Positions 1 to 12,226 of a stretch of 64,000 nt of DNA are shown here, piece after piece. Each line of letters begins with the position of its first letter. The first letter of the stretch is position 1. Below the pieces are notes generated by a model, which worked only from the letters and a program-made list of their open reading frames with translations, was not told the DNA's origin and made no database searches. This stretch comes from Limnanthes douglasii subsp. nivea. Lineage: Eukaryota > Streptophyta > Magnoliopsida > Brassicales > Limnanthaceae. The translations under genes and the position numbers were made by a program. The DNA is taken from NCBI GenBank assembly GCA_036936605.1, contig JAUPFV010000005.1:157295195-157359194 (forward strand). The letters are read 5' to 3'.

Positions 1-1187
1 AAGCTTGATGTCATTACATGGAAGCTATCAACTGATGGTTCTTTCAACATTAAAGACAACAGAAAGGCCATAAGAATTGCTGGAAATTTCTCATCCTTAT
101 TTTAAAGGATATGGAATCAGATCTCTCTCTTTTTTCCGGAGGGAACCCGCAACCGCTACTCAGAGTGAAATGAGTGCGCACAGGGCAAACCCTCAGTCTG
201 ACGCAATCCTGCAAACCAACGCCAGAAGGTAAACCACACAAGGTGACAGGCTCAGCCGAGAAAGCGTATGTAGAGGGACTCGAACTCATGACCTTTGGTC
301 ACAAGCATGTCTTACTCAACCAACTCGGTTACCCCCTTAGGGGCGAATTAGATCTCTCTGTTCATTCCTAGTATGGAGAATTTAAACAAACTTCCAGTAG
401 ATTCTATAATGCAATCTAAACATATTACTATGGTCTCAAAATGTCAATTTTGTCAAAACTCTGAAACAAAAAAAACATCTATTTATATCATGTACTTTTG
501 TGTGGAGAATATAACCTTACTTTGCAGGTTTACTCAAGGTGGATATAAGAAGTTTTATGACAATCAATTATATGTTTAGAACTTGGTTCTAGTTTTCTCC
601 AGTCAAGACACATATCAAAATGATTCTTCCTTTGATCATTACGTGGGTGATATGGCAACAATGAAACAAAAGAAAAATCAAGAATGAAAGTATATCAGTA
701 TTGTCAGCCATTAACTACATCAAATATATGTTGTCATCTCTAGACCACTCTAACCTTACGAATTCAAAGAACTGGAAACCATATGAACATATAGCGATAA
801 CTCTTGGATGCATCAACCATATTAAAAACAAGAAAAAAATCTCCTACTTATCATGGACTGCTCCCGCTAAAGGTAGATTCAAAATCAATACAGACGTGAG
901 CTGTTCTTTCAATGACGAGGCAAATGGTGTTGTCATAATCAAAGATAGCGAAGGAAAATTTATACTGGCATATGGAAACAACTACGGAAAACTGTCTACT
1001 ATAAAGGCTGAGGCTAGAGCTATCTATGATGGTCTCCAACTATGCAGAATCAAAAGGAATAAGGAAATTAGATATTGAAACTCATTCTGAAATATTAGTT
1101 AACTTAATTTCAATAGGAATCTATCATAATCAACTAAAATCTATACTATATAACATCAAGTCTCTTAAAACAAGTACCATGTCTATT
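1..1187 (+). mobile_element. LINE (L1-type) 3' fragment: zf-RVT and RNase H remnants
   Basis: Decayed 3' part of a non-LTR retrotransposon that enters from the left edge. The first 100 bases read as a LINE linker ending in the pattern D-x3-W-x5-G-x-F. At 373-510 a frame carries LPVDSIMQSK, then SKCQFCQ, then a late Cys, matching the zf-RVT zinc-finger region of plant LINEs. From about 700 to 1075 the frame holds a C-terminal RNase H (RVT_3 type): WTAPAKGRFKINTDVS, then a gly/val-rich strand, then KAEARAIYDGL with the acidic residue. The domain continues after a frameshift near 1040 (LDIETHSEILVN). A SINE splits the linker and there are several stops, so this is a pseudogene. The same domain order is seen in the better preserved LINE at 51.8-55.8 kb. 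Confidence 0.8.
129..349 (-). mobile_element. tRNA-derived SINE
   Basis: On the minus strand the element starts with a tRNA-like head. An A-box-like TAACCGAGTTGG lies at 320-331 and a B-box-like AGTTCGAGTCC at 276-286, each close to the pol III consensus and spaced as in tRNAs. It ends in an A-rich tail (minus strand of 129-136). Direct repeats AGATCTCTCT flank it at 119-128 and 350-359, a 10-bp target-site duplication. It interrupts the LINE fragment. Both boxes deviate slightly from consensus and the body does not fold as a full tRNA, so this is a SINE and not a tRNA gene. The SINE family was not identified. Confidence 0.85.
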
Positions 1188-1191
<4 letters not shown>

Positions 1192-1253
<62 letters not shown>

Positions 1254-1254
1254 C
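1192..1254. repeat. (AT)n-(GA)n microsatellite
   Basis: About 24 AT units run directly into about 7 GA units, just after the LINE RNase H remnant. It could be the expanded tail of that LINE. Confidence 0.95.
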
Positions 1255-2670
1255 AAAATTGAGCAGGCCATTGGCTTGCTCGATGGACTCAAAAATACAA
1301 AATGAAGATGGACTATCTGAATTTTGAACCTCCACCTGAATTGGCTGCTATAATACTGAGAGTTTGCAAATGGGATACATTAGGGTTGAATAATGCTTAC
1401 TTGAAGCTCATCTCCACCATCAATCATTATAAACTGCAAGTTGAAGCCTCATTCTTTTCTTTTTTGAAACGGAGTACTCAAGCTTTCGAGAAACTGAGGT
1501 AAGAATTCTTTAGTAGCTTAAGAAGAAGGAGAATAACAATGAATTAGGAAGAAAGCTCAGAAGACACATTTTCGAGCAAATAGAAATTAGAATTACAGGA
1601 GGTAAATTTTAAAATCTGGCCCCATTCTAGTTTTCAAAATAACTAAAGAGGAATAATTACATTATACCCTCATAAGCCTCTGATTTTTTAAATGTGGTCC
1701 TTAACATTTATTAACTCAAAGGAGGTTCTTAACTTTTGTAAACCTCACATGAGCTCCTTACATTTTGTAAACCTTAAATGAGGTCTTTGAGTTCTAACAA
1801 AATCGATTTTTAGATTAAAGAAAAATCATTGTGACAAAATCATTTTTTTCTTAACTAATTTTTTGTGACAACTAACTTTTTCTCTACATAAAAAATAATA
1901 CTGGGAAAATATTTTTCACACACTAAGATTTTTTAATAGGAAATCAGTTTTTCACAACTGATATTTGTTTTGTAAGTTATTTTTTCTATGACGGAAACAA
2001 TTTTTCGCAATTAATTTTTTTGTAACAACTAATTTAGTATTTTTTGTAACAACTAATTTAGTCCCATTAAAACAATATCTTGAGGCAATATTTGTTTTTT
2101 GCAGTAAAATTATTTTGGTAATAAACAAAATTAAAGAAAAAATGTATTTTAAAAACATAATATAAAAATTTATTATAAATTTTAAAAATTATAATAATTA
2201 AATCTGTATACAAACGTAACTGAAACATAAAAAATAATATATTTTTAGGAAAATTTAAAATTTAAATCTAAATACTAGATTGCAAATCATTACAAGGAAA
2301 ATACAAGGAAAATGCGACATAAGGTAATCTAATTTTTCTGCATAAACAACATATCATTCAAATTTATCTCCGCGAGCTTATTTTAATTGGACTTCCACAC
2401 TACATCTTTTATCTCTAAGATATTCAGCTTCTAAAACTAATGCGTGAGAAGATAAACTATCTTAAGAACCACAAGTACGCTCTTTCTAATCCTCGTGTTT
2501 GTTTTCCTTTTGTTTTACCAAGTGTGGAAGTCATTATTTCCATAATTCTTTTTTATGTGAGATCAGGTTTCGGATCCTCTAGTGTTGAATTTGATGATAA
2601 CTTAGTTTTGGCTTCATCAAACTTTTATTTCATTGTTACCTCTCAAAACAAATTATGTATACATAACTTA

Positions 2671-2672
<2 letters not shown>
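1255..2672. other. AT-rich intergenic DNA
   Basis: Long T- and A-runs with frequent stops. A 66-codon frame at 1302-1502 has no recognisable domain. Around 1940-2100 short phrases such as AACTAATTTAGT recur locally. I see no gene. Confidence 0.6.

Positions 2673-2702
<30 letters not shown>
2673..2702. repeat. (AT)n microsatellite
   Basis: About 14 AT units in AT-rich DNA. Confidence 0.9.
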
Positions 2703-2704
<2 letters not shown>

Positions 2705-3926
2705 GTAAGTAAAAAAATAAAATATATAAAAGGGTTCAACCCATATATAAGTCATGAGTCATTGGTCGGTTATGATGTACATATATTTCTTTAAATAATT
2801 CAATTTCTCAAAACATACAATCTTTTTTTCATTTTTTATACTTTTATAAGAAAATTTTGTTGTCCTTTTATGATGTTCAAACACTTTTTTTATTCTGTCT
2901 CCTATGGTGACTAGAAATTGATGTCGTAAAAATTAAATATAAACAATTAGAGACATACAAATAAAAGATATATATGTAAAAATTGAAATTTATAATACGA
3001 AAAGAAAACTAAAAACTTTAAACTTTTCTGTATCAAACTCATAGCAAAAGGAAATCTAACTTTCCATTCGCTCAATGAGCTTTAATGGTGAATTCGCTAA
3101 AGCTTCCTTTTGACCTCGAAACAATTTATAATGAATGTATTGATCTCACCTCCGGTCTCTACATGATCTTGAAGATAGTACATTTAGTGTACTCATGATT
3201 TTATCACGTCAAAGTCAATATTATGGTATCGCCGTAAATAATCAAAAGTAAAGACTAAATAAATTATATGATATAAAATTATTTAAAAAATAATTTAATT
3301 TATAGCCGTTAAATGTTAGATTGTTGATAGTTTTGCATAAAGATCGTGATGCTTCCATGTTTTAACATGACAATGATATTTTATTATATGTTCAATATCG
3401 TGTGAGAGAAAACTAGTTAATTCTTGTTTTTATGGACCCTTGTGAATATCTGAATATATAATTTTAATTTTCTCTACCACGTCAATCATCTTTGTTGTTT
3501 TTAATATCTCGTGTTTTCATTTTTTTAACCTATATTAAATATTAAAAAATAGTACTTAAAATGTAATAATAACAATAAAAATTTCATTAAATGTTTTAGA
3601 ACAAAAGAGACCAAATGAGAATAACAAAACAAAATACACGGTAAATTTTTGTTAACCTTGTTAGTTCACAACTTCAGTTATAAGAATAGACTAGATATAA
3701 AAAATCACAAGTATTATGTGTAGACAACGCGTGTGTCCAATAAGGATACACGACTTAACTGAGCCTCATTCGATCTCTCAGAGCAGTCCTAAAGGAGCGG
3801 CTCGCAAATTCCCACAATGAGTTCACGACGATCATGTGCTTGCAGCCCCTACGATCATTAGTTGACAAACACTTAGCTTCAATCATTCCTTCTTCCCCCA
3901 TGGCTCATCGAGGTGTACAAAAAATG
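2703..3926. other. AT-rich intergenic DNA
   Basis: No coding frame of note. A locally GC-richer patch at about 3725-3900 stands out from its surroundings and may belong to the edge of element A or to another decayed repeat, but no domain or repeat partner was found in the window. Confidence 0.5.
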
Positions 3927-4405
3927 TTGTGATAATATAGAAAAGTATTTTCTTACATTGTATGAAAAGGTTTCCCCCTAAGGACGTACCTCAGTCTAGA
4001 ATAACGTCTGGATGGCCAGGAGAGGTTGTACCCGATTGGGTCGGATATCATTGGAAGGGTATTATTGTAAAATCTAAAGGGGTAATTCAGACACCTTCTA
4101 CATCAGAATTTTAATGGACAATAGATTAGAGTGGATTATGACTCAGGTAGGTGTTAAACACACTTTGGTTATGGGGTTTGGAGTCTGTAAAGCTTACCCG
4201 AATTGAAGATCTGACCTGGATGGCCCATGGGTCACAAACAAAGAGTATAAATACTTCAACCAACCACATTTAATTGGTTGAACATTTTCTAATAATCTTA
4301 ACTATAGGCACACAGCTCTTTTATCTTTCTATCTTCAACATTAAAATTTAATACAATATTAACCACAAGACCAAAAATACCCTTTGATTAGAAATTACCT
4401 ACACA
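3927..4405 (+). repeat. Element A 5' LTR (approximate)
   Basis: The stretch ends in CTACACA immediately before a primer-binding site. It contains a TATA box (TATAAATA, 4247-4254) in a context also seen in the LTRs of C and D (a GGCCCATGGGTCA-like motif, TATAAATAC, then CAACCA). No second copy exists in the window, so the start is a guess. Confidence 0.5.
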
Positions 4406-4409
4406 AAAA

Positions 4410-4427
4410 TGGCGACCACATTGGAAG
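4410..4427 (+). promoter_or_regulatory. Element A primer-binding site
   Basis: TGGCGACCACATTGGAAG just downstream of the LTR end. It is nearly the same as the sites of C (23069-23086) and B (21558-21575, minus strand). The priming tRNA was not established. Confidence 0.7.
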
Positions 4428-4488
4428 ACGACGTTGCCTGAATAGCAAGTTCAAAACCATTAAAAAGGACAGTTCGGATATCGTTAAG

Positions 4489-6877
4489 ATATGGATCTCA
4501 ACGTGTACACATCTAGGAGTTGATGCTCCACTTCCGGGAGTTGAGGGTGTGGCCCGTGACAATATTCCTTGTCACAATCCAGATGAAAGACAGCTCATGC
4601 AAGATGAAGGGGATGGGCTGATTGATGAAATTGAAGCTTTAAGGGCTCAAAAGCAAGCTAAAAATGAGTAAAAGAAAACTCTGATACGTCCGGACTGCAT
4701 CCTACAAGTGAGCCTCGTGACAATGAGCTATCCACAAAGACTCGCGTCAGCTCTGAAAAAACACATGGGTCTAAACGAGCTATGAGTATGACTTCAGATT
4801 CTTCTGATAGTTCGTAAAGTGACTCAAACCTAGAAGAGTCATTATCATCCAATAGTGACGAGGACCGCCTAATGAAGAAAATAAGGCTAACCAAGAAACA
4901 TCAAGAAAAAAGGACAGAAAGGGTAGAATTAAAAAAAAAACAAGTATCATGGTAAAGTAAAGGGTTCGATTGAACAACACGTTGATCATTTGTTGCTTGG
5001 TCCGTTTGGTATTCAATCCAAACCAGGTATCTTTGCTACTCGCGATGAAGATATATATATAGTCGTAATCACAATTGAAGACAAACTCTTTTATCCTCAA
5101 AAATACTATCCGGACACCTTCCTAAGCGATTTGATAGCTCTAAAATGGAAAAGTACGATGGAAGTAAAGATCTGGACAACCATCTTGAGAAGTTCAAAAA
5201 ATTTATGAAGAACTTTGGTGATGATGACAAGCTATTGTTCTGGGCTTTCTCACAAACCTTGAGAAGTTCCCTCAAATGGTACAATAGTCTTCCACATGGC
5301 TCTATAAAGAATTTTAACATGTTTTGGGTTACACTCTAAAGGAAATTTATTGAGAGCAAAAAGCTCAAAGAAAATGGTAATACTATTATTCATTGTTCTC
5401 AGGAGCAAAATAAATTTTTGAAGGAGTATATTAGTAGGTTTGTCAATATGAAGAATGGGTTTGCTGATTGTTTTGAACATGTGAAAATCGCCTCTTTAAG
5501 ATAAGGTTTGAATCCGAGCAATTTAGCTGACTCAGTAACCCAAAAGAAAGCTATGACTTTTGGTGGGTTGTTAGTCAAGTTGGGAAACAGATCACATTAG
5601 AAGAAACCAAGAAGTCTAGAGTCCCTCGTTAAGACAAATCTACAACTACAACGTCCACTTCACAAGCAACAACTCAATTCCATCTTATGGTTAATTACAA
5701 GCCAAGAGATTCCGGAAAGGGGCACATCGGTCCAGACAAAATCAGTTCAATCAAAACCAGCAAGTTAGAAGTAAGAGAGGCCCTATGGTCCAACCAGAAT
5801 GGTCTGCTGAGCTGAGAGAAAGCGTAGCGATAATATTTGATAAAACTAAGAATGATGTGCACTTTAGAAGGCCAGCTCCACTGCAATCCCCGAGAAAGAC
5901 TCGAAGTACTCACTTTTGTAAATATCATAATAATGTGGGTCATGACACACATGATTGAATAGCATTAAAGCAAGAAGCACAAAATCTCATTGAGAGAGGG
6001 AAGTTAGGTGCCTTTGTAAAAAAACAACGGGTAGCAAACCAGGCAACACACAATCCAATACTAATGCACCTCACACGACTTCCTCAACCATCTTAGGGAC
6101 ATCCAGACAAGAAGATATCATGGTGATTGTTGGAATACTTCATATGGACACTGAATATCTTGATCCTGATCTAGATCAGAAGCAAGTGAGGGTAATAATG
6201 GATGATTTTTCCAAGGTTTCTGATCTGATAAATTTTTTTGAGTTATTAACAATATTTGGGAGATTAGTGTGATAGCACTAAATTGTTCAGGAAAAAGGCA
6301 TGTCAACAGTTTGACTACTCAATTGGAAGGAAAAATATTCACAGACCTTTACCAAATTTCTACCCCTTTCATAGTCTTTGATGAAGGTGACTTAAGAGAT
6401 ATAACAGGTCTATATGAAGATGTTGTGGTAATAAGAGCATCGATTGGAGGAATGACATACGACGAATCTTAATTGACCCTAGTAGTTCGACAAATTTGTT
6501 ATTTCTAACCACTTATAAACTCATGAAAAACCCTTCGGTTATCCAACGATCGAACATAACTATTGTATGGTTTAATGAGAGTTCGACCGATGTTATTGGT
6601 AAATTTGAAGAGGAAGTACTATTGGGGAAAAGGCCATTTAAAAATATGGAATGAGTGTTATTTGTTGTGGTTAACTGCCCAATATCCTACAACACTATAT
6701 TTGGAAGATCTTGGATCTCTAGGATGCATGTTGGCCTCAACCGTCCACCGATATTTAAAGTATGCTGTGGGAGGACAAGTGGGTTTTGTGCGAAGTAGCC
6801 AGAAATTTGCTAGAGGGTGTTATGTAATAGTCATTGCCTCAAAATCACTGGAGGTAGTTAAGATTAGCAAAGAATAG
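4489..6877 (+). pseudogene. Element A gag-protease remnant
   Basis: Homologous to the intact gag-protease of element C. Visible parts in order: an N-terminal acidic/coil segment (DERQLMQDE..., 4585-4670); the gag core (MEKYDGSKD, then DNHLEKFKKFM, KWYNSLPHGS, YISRFVNMKNG; 5145-5500); a CCHC-like knuckle CKYHNNVGHDTHD whose final Cys codon is now TGA (about 5920-5960); and the protease, whose DTGSS motif reads DPSSS at about 6475-6490. Stops and frameshifts are scattered throughout. The reading ends at TAG 6875-6877, the same place where B and C have TAG. Not functional. Confidence 0.85.
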
Positions 6878-6880
6878 TAA

Positions 6881-9800
6881 CCACTAGAGCCTTTCACTTA
6901 TCAGAATAATATAGATGATCTAAGAAAGGCTCCTAGTATTGTGCCAGTCTGATCTGATGCTGGGTCAGTAGTACATAGAAGGAGGACCTTTTCCAAAGAA
7001 AAAACCAATGTGATAGTGCAAGAAGTAGATCGGTTGACCAATATGGGTCATATAAAAGAATCTCAATACAATTTATGGATAACTAATCTCATTTTAGTCA
7101 AGAAAAAAAATAGGAAATGGCGCATATATATTGACTTCAGTGATCTTAATAGAGCATGTCTTAAAGATCCTTTTATAGTACCTCGTATAGATCAACTAGT
7201 GGATTCTACATCCGATAACAAGTTGTTATCCTTCATGGGTACCTTTTCAGGGTATAATTAGATACATGTGGATCTGAATGATCAAGATCATACCGCCTTC
7301 AATACTGATAGAGGGCTTCGTTACTATAAAGTGATGCCATTTGGGTTGAAGAATGTTGGAGCTACCTATCAGAGGTTGGTAAATAAAACATTTCCTAACC
7401 AAATTGGTAGAGATATGGAGGTATATATAGATGGCATGATGGTAAACATCGTCAAGGAAGAAGACCACATATCCGATTTTCAAGAAACTTTTTCTAACTT
7501 GAATGCTATCAAATTGAAGTTAACCCCTGAAAAATGTACTTTTGGAGTCTGACCTGGCAAGTTTCTAGGATATATCATAAGTAAAATAGGGATTCCGGCT
7601 AATCCAGATCAACTCAATGCTTTATTAGCTATAAACCCCTCTCAGAGTACTAAAGATATGCAGTGACTAACCGGGTGATTGGCTGCATTGAATTGGTTTG
7701 TTTCAAGATCATCAGACAAGTGTGTTCAGTTTTTCCAAGTTTTGAGAAATGCTAAGAATTTTAATTGGTCTCCACAGTGTGATCAAGCCTTTCTGCAAAT
7801 AAAAAAGAATTTTTAAATTACCCCATACCTTGTTCAAACCCATTCAAGGAGAGAAATTTTATATATATTTAGCCGTATTAGAGTATGCAATGAGTGTTTT
7901 ACTAGTAAGGGAGGTGGATAATTATCCCCGTCCGATGTACTACATAAGCAATATTTTATTGGAAGCAGAAAAAAGAATTTGAAGTTAACAAAAGTTAGCC
8001 TTTTAATTTGTGATAGCAGCTAATAATATGAGGCAGTATTTTCAAGCACATTCTATCACAGTCCGAACATTTTTTCCTTTAAAGAATGTTCTATAAAAAG
8101 CTGACATAATAGGAAGAATGACTAAGTGGTAAGTTGAACTTGGACACTATGATATTGATTTTGCACCTCGAACTGCAACCAAAGCTCAAGCTATAGCTGA
8201 TTTAATGGTAGAATTTCATACTCGAAGACCCCATGAAGAAGCTCAAGAAAACAAGTGTAAGAAAAAGTGGATAATCCGAACAGACGGTGGATCTAGTACG
8301 ATGGGATGTGGAGCTGGAATTTGTCTAACCTCTCGTTATGGTAATGTTATGTACCAAGCTATATGTTTCGGGTTCAAGACATCAAATAATGAATCAGAAT
8401 ACGAAGCAACCATAACCAGTTTAAGATTAGCTAAAATATGTGGGGCGAAGAGGGACCTGTTAGTAAATGATTCCTAGTTACTTATCCATCAGGCTCAAGG
8501 AAAATCTGAAACTAGAAATATCAGTTGATGAAGAATATGAAAATCCTGAAAGAAGTAGCCATGGGTTTTAAAAGTGTTCAGTATGAGCATGTCTCTAGAT
8601 CGGAGAATACTACGGCAGATTCTTTAGCTACTATAGCATACTCTGAAGCATATCCATGTATCCTTATGCAAGAATGTCCATCCATAATTTCACTTTGGGG
8701 AATGAAATTGAAGAAAGTATGAACATATCTGGTGTACAATCTAAAGATTGGAGGTATGAAATACGAAAATTCATTACCAATGGAGTTTTACCTCCTGATA
8801 AAACTTTGGCTAGAAAAGTGAAATACAAATCTCATAGGTTTCCTGGTGTTGAGAGAAATTCTTTACAAAAGATATTTTACTAATCTCATGCGTTGTCTAG
8901 GATTTGACGAGTCCCAAAATGTTCCATCTGAATTTCACGATGGAGAGAGGTCAGCACATTGTGATTATAAAGCTTTAACCATGAGAGTTTTGTTAATTGG
9001 ATACCACTAACTCACTATAATGGCATATGCTAAAGATATGGTTAGAAAATGTGATCCTTGCCAGAAATATGGGAATGAGATCCACGTGCCAGAAGTTCCT
9101 ATAGAATCAATATCCAAACCCATACCTTTTGATAGATGGGGTTTGGATTTAACTGGACCTCTTCCCATGGCCTTCAGAGGATATCGAATGACAATCGTGG
9201 AGATAGACTATTTCTCTAAATGGGTCAAGGCTACTGCACTAGTTGGAACCACTTCCAAAGCAGTTAGAAAGTTTATCCCATCTAACATATGTTGCCGCTT
9301 TGGAATTCCCCAACATCTTACTGCAGACAATGGGCCGCAGTTTGATAATAAAGACATGAAGAGATTTTGCACATCCAGAAGAATTCAACATTGCTTTTCT
9401 TCACCTTTCCATCCTAGGAAAATGGACAGGTTGAGGTTTCTTATCGGACAATCTTAACAGGGTTGAAAAAGAACCTTGAAAGATCTGCATAAAAATGGCC
9501 AAACTACTTACAAGAAGTATTGTGGGCCTACCAAACTACTCCTCACACAACTACTCAAGAGTCTCATTTTGCTCTTGTCAATGGTATGGATGCAATCACA
9601 CGTATAAAAGCTATTTTGCATTCATTTCGGATACAAAACCATTTCGAACAAGCTAATGGTATGGTCGTAAGGAATCAATTAAATCTGGTTGAAGAAAGAA
9701 GAGTAAAGGCACAATTGATAACAACATACTATTAGGGTTTGATGAGAAGTAGGTTTGCAGCCAAAGTAAAAAGAAAATATTTCCAGATAGGGGATAAAGT

Positions 9801-9979
9801 TTGAAGAAAAGTCTTCCTACATAACAAAGAGAAATAATTTGGGAAACTGGCTCCGAACTAGGAAGGCCCATATATGGTATGTGAAAAAATCAAACAAGGA
9901 ACATACAAAATTCAAGATAGAGAGGACAACATGTTAAAAAACCCATGGAACATTGAGCATCTTAGGTTGTATTTAGAGT
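6881..9979 (+). pseudogene. Element A pol remnant (RT, RNase H x2, integrase)
   Basis: Decayed pol. Reverse transcriptase lies at about 7010-7550 with YIDGMM in place of YIDDMM, so the second catalytic Asp codon is GGC. The connection RNase H is at about 7680-8200. The second, Tat-specific RNase H is at 8265-8650 (IIRTDGGSSTMGCGAG). Integrase runs from about 8880: the zinc region ends CDPCQKYGNE, the core has WGLDLTGP and TADNGPQFD, then a C-terminal segment ends IEHLRLYLE at 9979. Compared with C, the N-terminal part of RT is shortened by a deletion. At least ten stops or frameshifts were seen. Confidence 0.85.
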
Positions 9980-10140
9980 ACAATCGTATTATTAATATTT
10001 ACTTTGTTATACTTCAATGAAAATATTATGAGGCATAATCTTTCATACCCTTATGGCGCGGGGAGGTTTAAATGAGGTGTCCGGTTTTAAATAAATACTT
10101 TCTTATGCCTTCTTAAATAATTATAGTGGATACAAAGATA

Positions 10141-10350
10141 TCCGATGAATTAAACCCCTTATACACCTTCGGCCTTCGAATGAAATATCTTTGAAGTGTT
10201 CAATGAATTAAACAACTATTTAACACCTTGGGTATTCAAATGAAATATATTTGAAGTCTTCGATAAATTTAACACCTAGTTAACACCTTGGGGATTCAAA
10301 TGAAATATCCTTGAAATGATTGGATGAGTTGAGCATTCGGTAAACACATC
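10141..10350. repeat. 60-bp tandem repeat in the 3' spacer of element A
   Basis: Three full copies start at 10141, 10201 and 10261, with a partial fourth. The period is exactly 60 bp. A shared core is ATTCAAATGAAATATNTTTGA, and each copy also has a GATGAATTAAAC-like segment and ACACCTTNGG. Copies are diverged but clearly related. They lie between the end of pol and the end of the antisense ORF. Confidence 0.85.
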
Positions 10351-10435
10351 AGAAAAATTAGTTACTCATTAAAACACAAGAGAAATGAACACATATGAAG
10401 GAAAACACAATTTAAAAAATGTATTATTCGAATCA

Positions 10436-11692
10436 TCAAAATATGTTTGATCCACCATTACACAAAATGTATTGGCTGTCCAAGGTCTTTAAAAAAATGA
10501 ATTGGCCATCCAAGGTCTTCCACAGGGTTCCAAGATTATGTTTTGGAAAGATTTCGTGATATAACAGAACCATGTCTGCTTTAATACTATCATCCCTATT
10601 TTCCATAGAATCCACCACACTAGCAACATACTTCTCCATTGTTGCAGCTATCTCTTGAGTTTGATTATGCTTTAGAGAAATAATTTAATCTTATTTCTCT
10701 TTAAGAATCTTATTCAGCTTCTCTTTCTCCTCGAAAAGTTTGGTAATGGAGCCTGTATTAGTAACATGTTGATCCTTCAAAGACTTAATCTCTCTAGAGG
10801 TATTTATTTCCAGCTCGGAGCATTTGGTTTATAAGTTTTCTTGGGCATCTGATGCGATGGGTTAACTTCTTCATTTTTCTTCTGCTTCTTCTTTATCTTG
10901 TCCATATGACTATGGGCTTTGTTCCGGGCTGGCAGGTAGAGTTTACCATCTTTTGCCTCAGTCCTTTTAAGAATGACCTTCGATGAAGTGGGGCAATAAG
11001 TTTTTCCCATGTAAGTTCCCTAACCCCACTTATGTTCCACGAGTGAGCCTTCACCATGTTTGCAGCAGTGAAATATTTGTGGAATGCAAGACCCCACTTC
11101 TCTAAGGCCCATTGGTTTGGTTTGGTGAATGTAGTCCTTTCAGCCTCTAAAAGCTTTAAAAATATTTTCTAGAAAACTACAACATAGAAACCGTAATCAG
11201 TTCGGTATAACAAAATAAAATTTAAATACCAAGTAAAAGTCTGAACTGAAATTACCTGAGATCTTCCAATATCTGGTCAGGTGACTCATATTTCCTTTAC
11301 TGGTTCTCTTTTTTCCATGCTCCCAAACCCCACTAATGTAGAGAAGCTGAGTCCTCAATGGCTTCTCAGCTTCCAACACGTCGTTAACCACTTTATAGTC
11401 ATTCTTAATATTGTAATGGTAAAAGGGGATATGGTGGTTTCTACACAAGCTAGCCACAGCAGCAGACATTGGAGTTTTAGACAATCTTGAAGCGATAATG
11501 CTGGCCAACAGTGTGTACCAAGCATTAGGACTTAGTTGACTTGAGAAAAGCCTTATTAAATAAAATTACCTTACAATCTTTGGATCTAAAGAGAAACGAA
11601 GACCCCAATTTAACACCTTGGTATATATTACTATCTCCCCGACTTTACAGTCCATCAGAGTTTCTGGGTGGATGGGAATCTTCACCTTAACT
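10436..11692 (-). pseudogene. Element A antisense ORF, C-terminal part
   Basis: Reads on the minus strand toward pol. It matches the antisense protein of B and C: MDCKVGEIV near 11640, ASRLSKTPMSAAVASLCRNH near 11470, YKVVNDVLEAEKPLRTQLLY near 11390, and the C-terminal DMVLLYHEIFPKHNLG near 10560. An intron with recognisable borders (donor GTAATTTC, acceptor TTTTCTAG) lies at about 11170-11255, the same place as in B and C. Cut at 11692 by element B; the N-terminal part is at 21955-22605. Several stops are present. Confidence 0.8.
11688..11692. repeat. Target-site duplication of element B (left copy)
   Basis: TAACT directly before the B LTR. The identical TAACT lies directly after the other LTR at 21955-21959. 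Removing B and one copy restores the antisense frame of element A (…GFPDSVM then VKIPIHPET…). Confidence 0.92.
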
Positions 11693-12068
11693 TGGTGAGG
11701 TTTATTTTCGTTTGAGGGTAATTTTGTCCAGAGTTTTGTGGGATTTTGAAGGTATTTAATGTTTGGGTAGAGTGTAGAGGGAGAATTAAGCTGCCTGGTT
11801 GTATTTAATTTTCATTACCCTCATTAAATGAAAGTGGTTGGGTATTTATACCCTTAATTATGGGCCACATGGGCTTTCGGGTTGACTTATGGATTCGGGT
11901 CGAGTTCAAAGACCCATTTAGTTTTAAGAAGGTAGTTAATTAGATTAGTCATGAAGTGATTAAGTTTTTAGTACATTAGTTCTGTCCGGACAGTTTAGTT
12001 GGCGGATGTTGTCCGAATTGCCCCTGTCCGGTTCTCACAAAGAGTGACAACAAATTCCGGACTCATCA
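11693..12068 (-). repeat. Element B 3' LTR
   Basis: 376 bp, paired with 21579-21954. Boundaries are set by the repeat, the TSD and TG…CA ends. The adjoining polypurine tract (minus strand AAAAAGGGGCTAC, 12069-12081) matches that of C. Confidence 0.92.
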
Positions 12069-12226
12069 GTAGCCCCTTTTTAGGTTGTGTTCGAAGGCCT
12101 TTGGAAAGACCTAAAAAATATCTCAAGTGTAATTATAACTTTGTCCGGACATTTCGAAAATGTGTAACGACTTTATCCGGACAGACTGGAACCCTTAGAA
12201 GCTGAGCAGTTTCACCAGAGATCATA

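Larger units (their letters stand above)
3927..11692 (+). mobile_element. Tat-type gypsy retrotransposon A, left part
   Basis: Old Ty3/gypsy copy: 5' LTR, primer-binding site, gag-protease, pol, a 60-bp tandem repeat, and the C-terminal half of an antisense ORF. The antisense ORF is cut at 11692 by the insertion of element B and resumes at 21955. The layout matches elements B and C. Many stops and frameshifts show long decay. The left boundary is uncertain, and no right LTR for A survives: its antisense ORF runs straight into the LTR of element C at about 22606. Confidence 0.85.

Noticed and set aside
270..335. Minus-strand tRNA gene
   Set aside because: A and B boxes are present, but the arms do not pair as a tRNA and the unit has a poly(A)-like tail and target duplication: a SINE.
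1302..1502. 66-codon plus-strand frame
   Set aside because: No domain, no repeat partner, no splice context; likely chance.
2440..2712. 90-codon frame ending in the AT microsatellite
   Set aside because: Includes the repeat as Tyr-Ile run; no domain.
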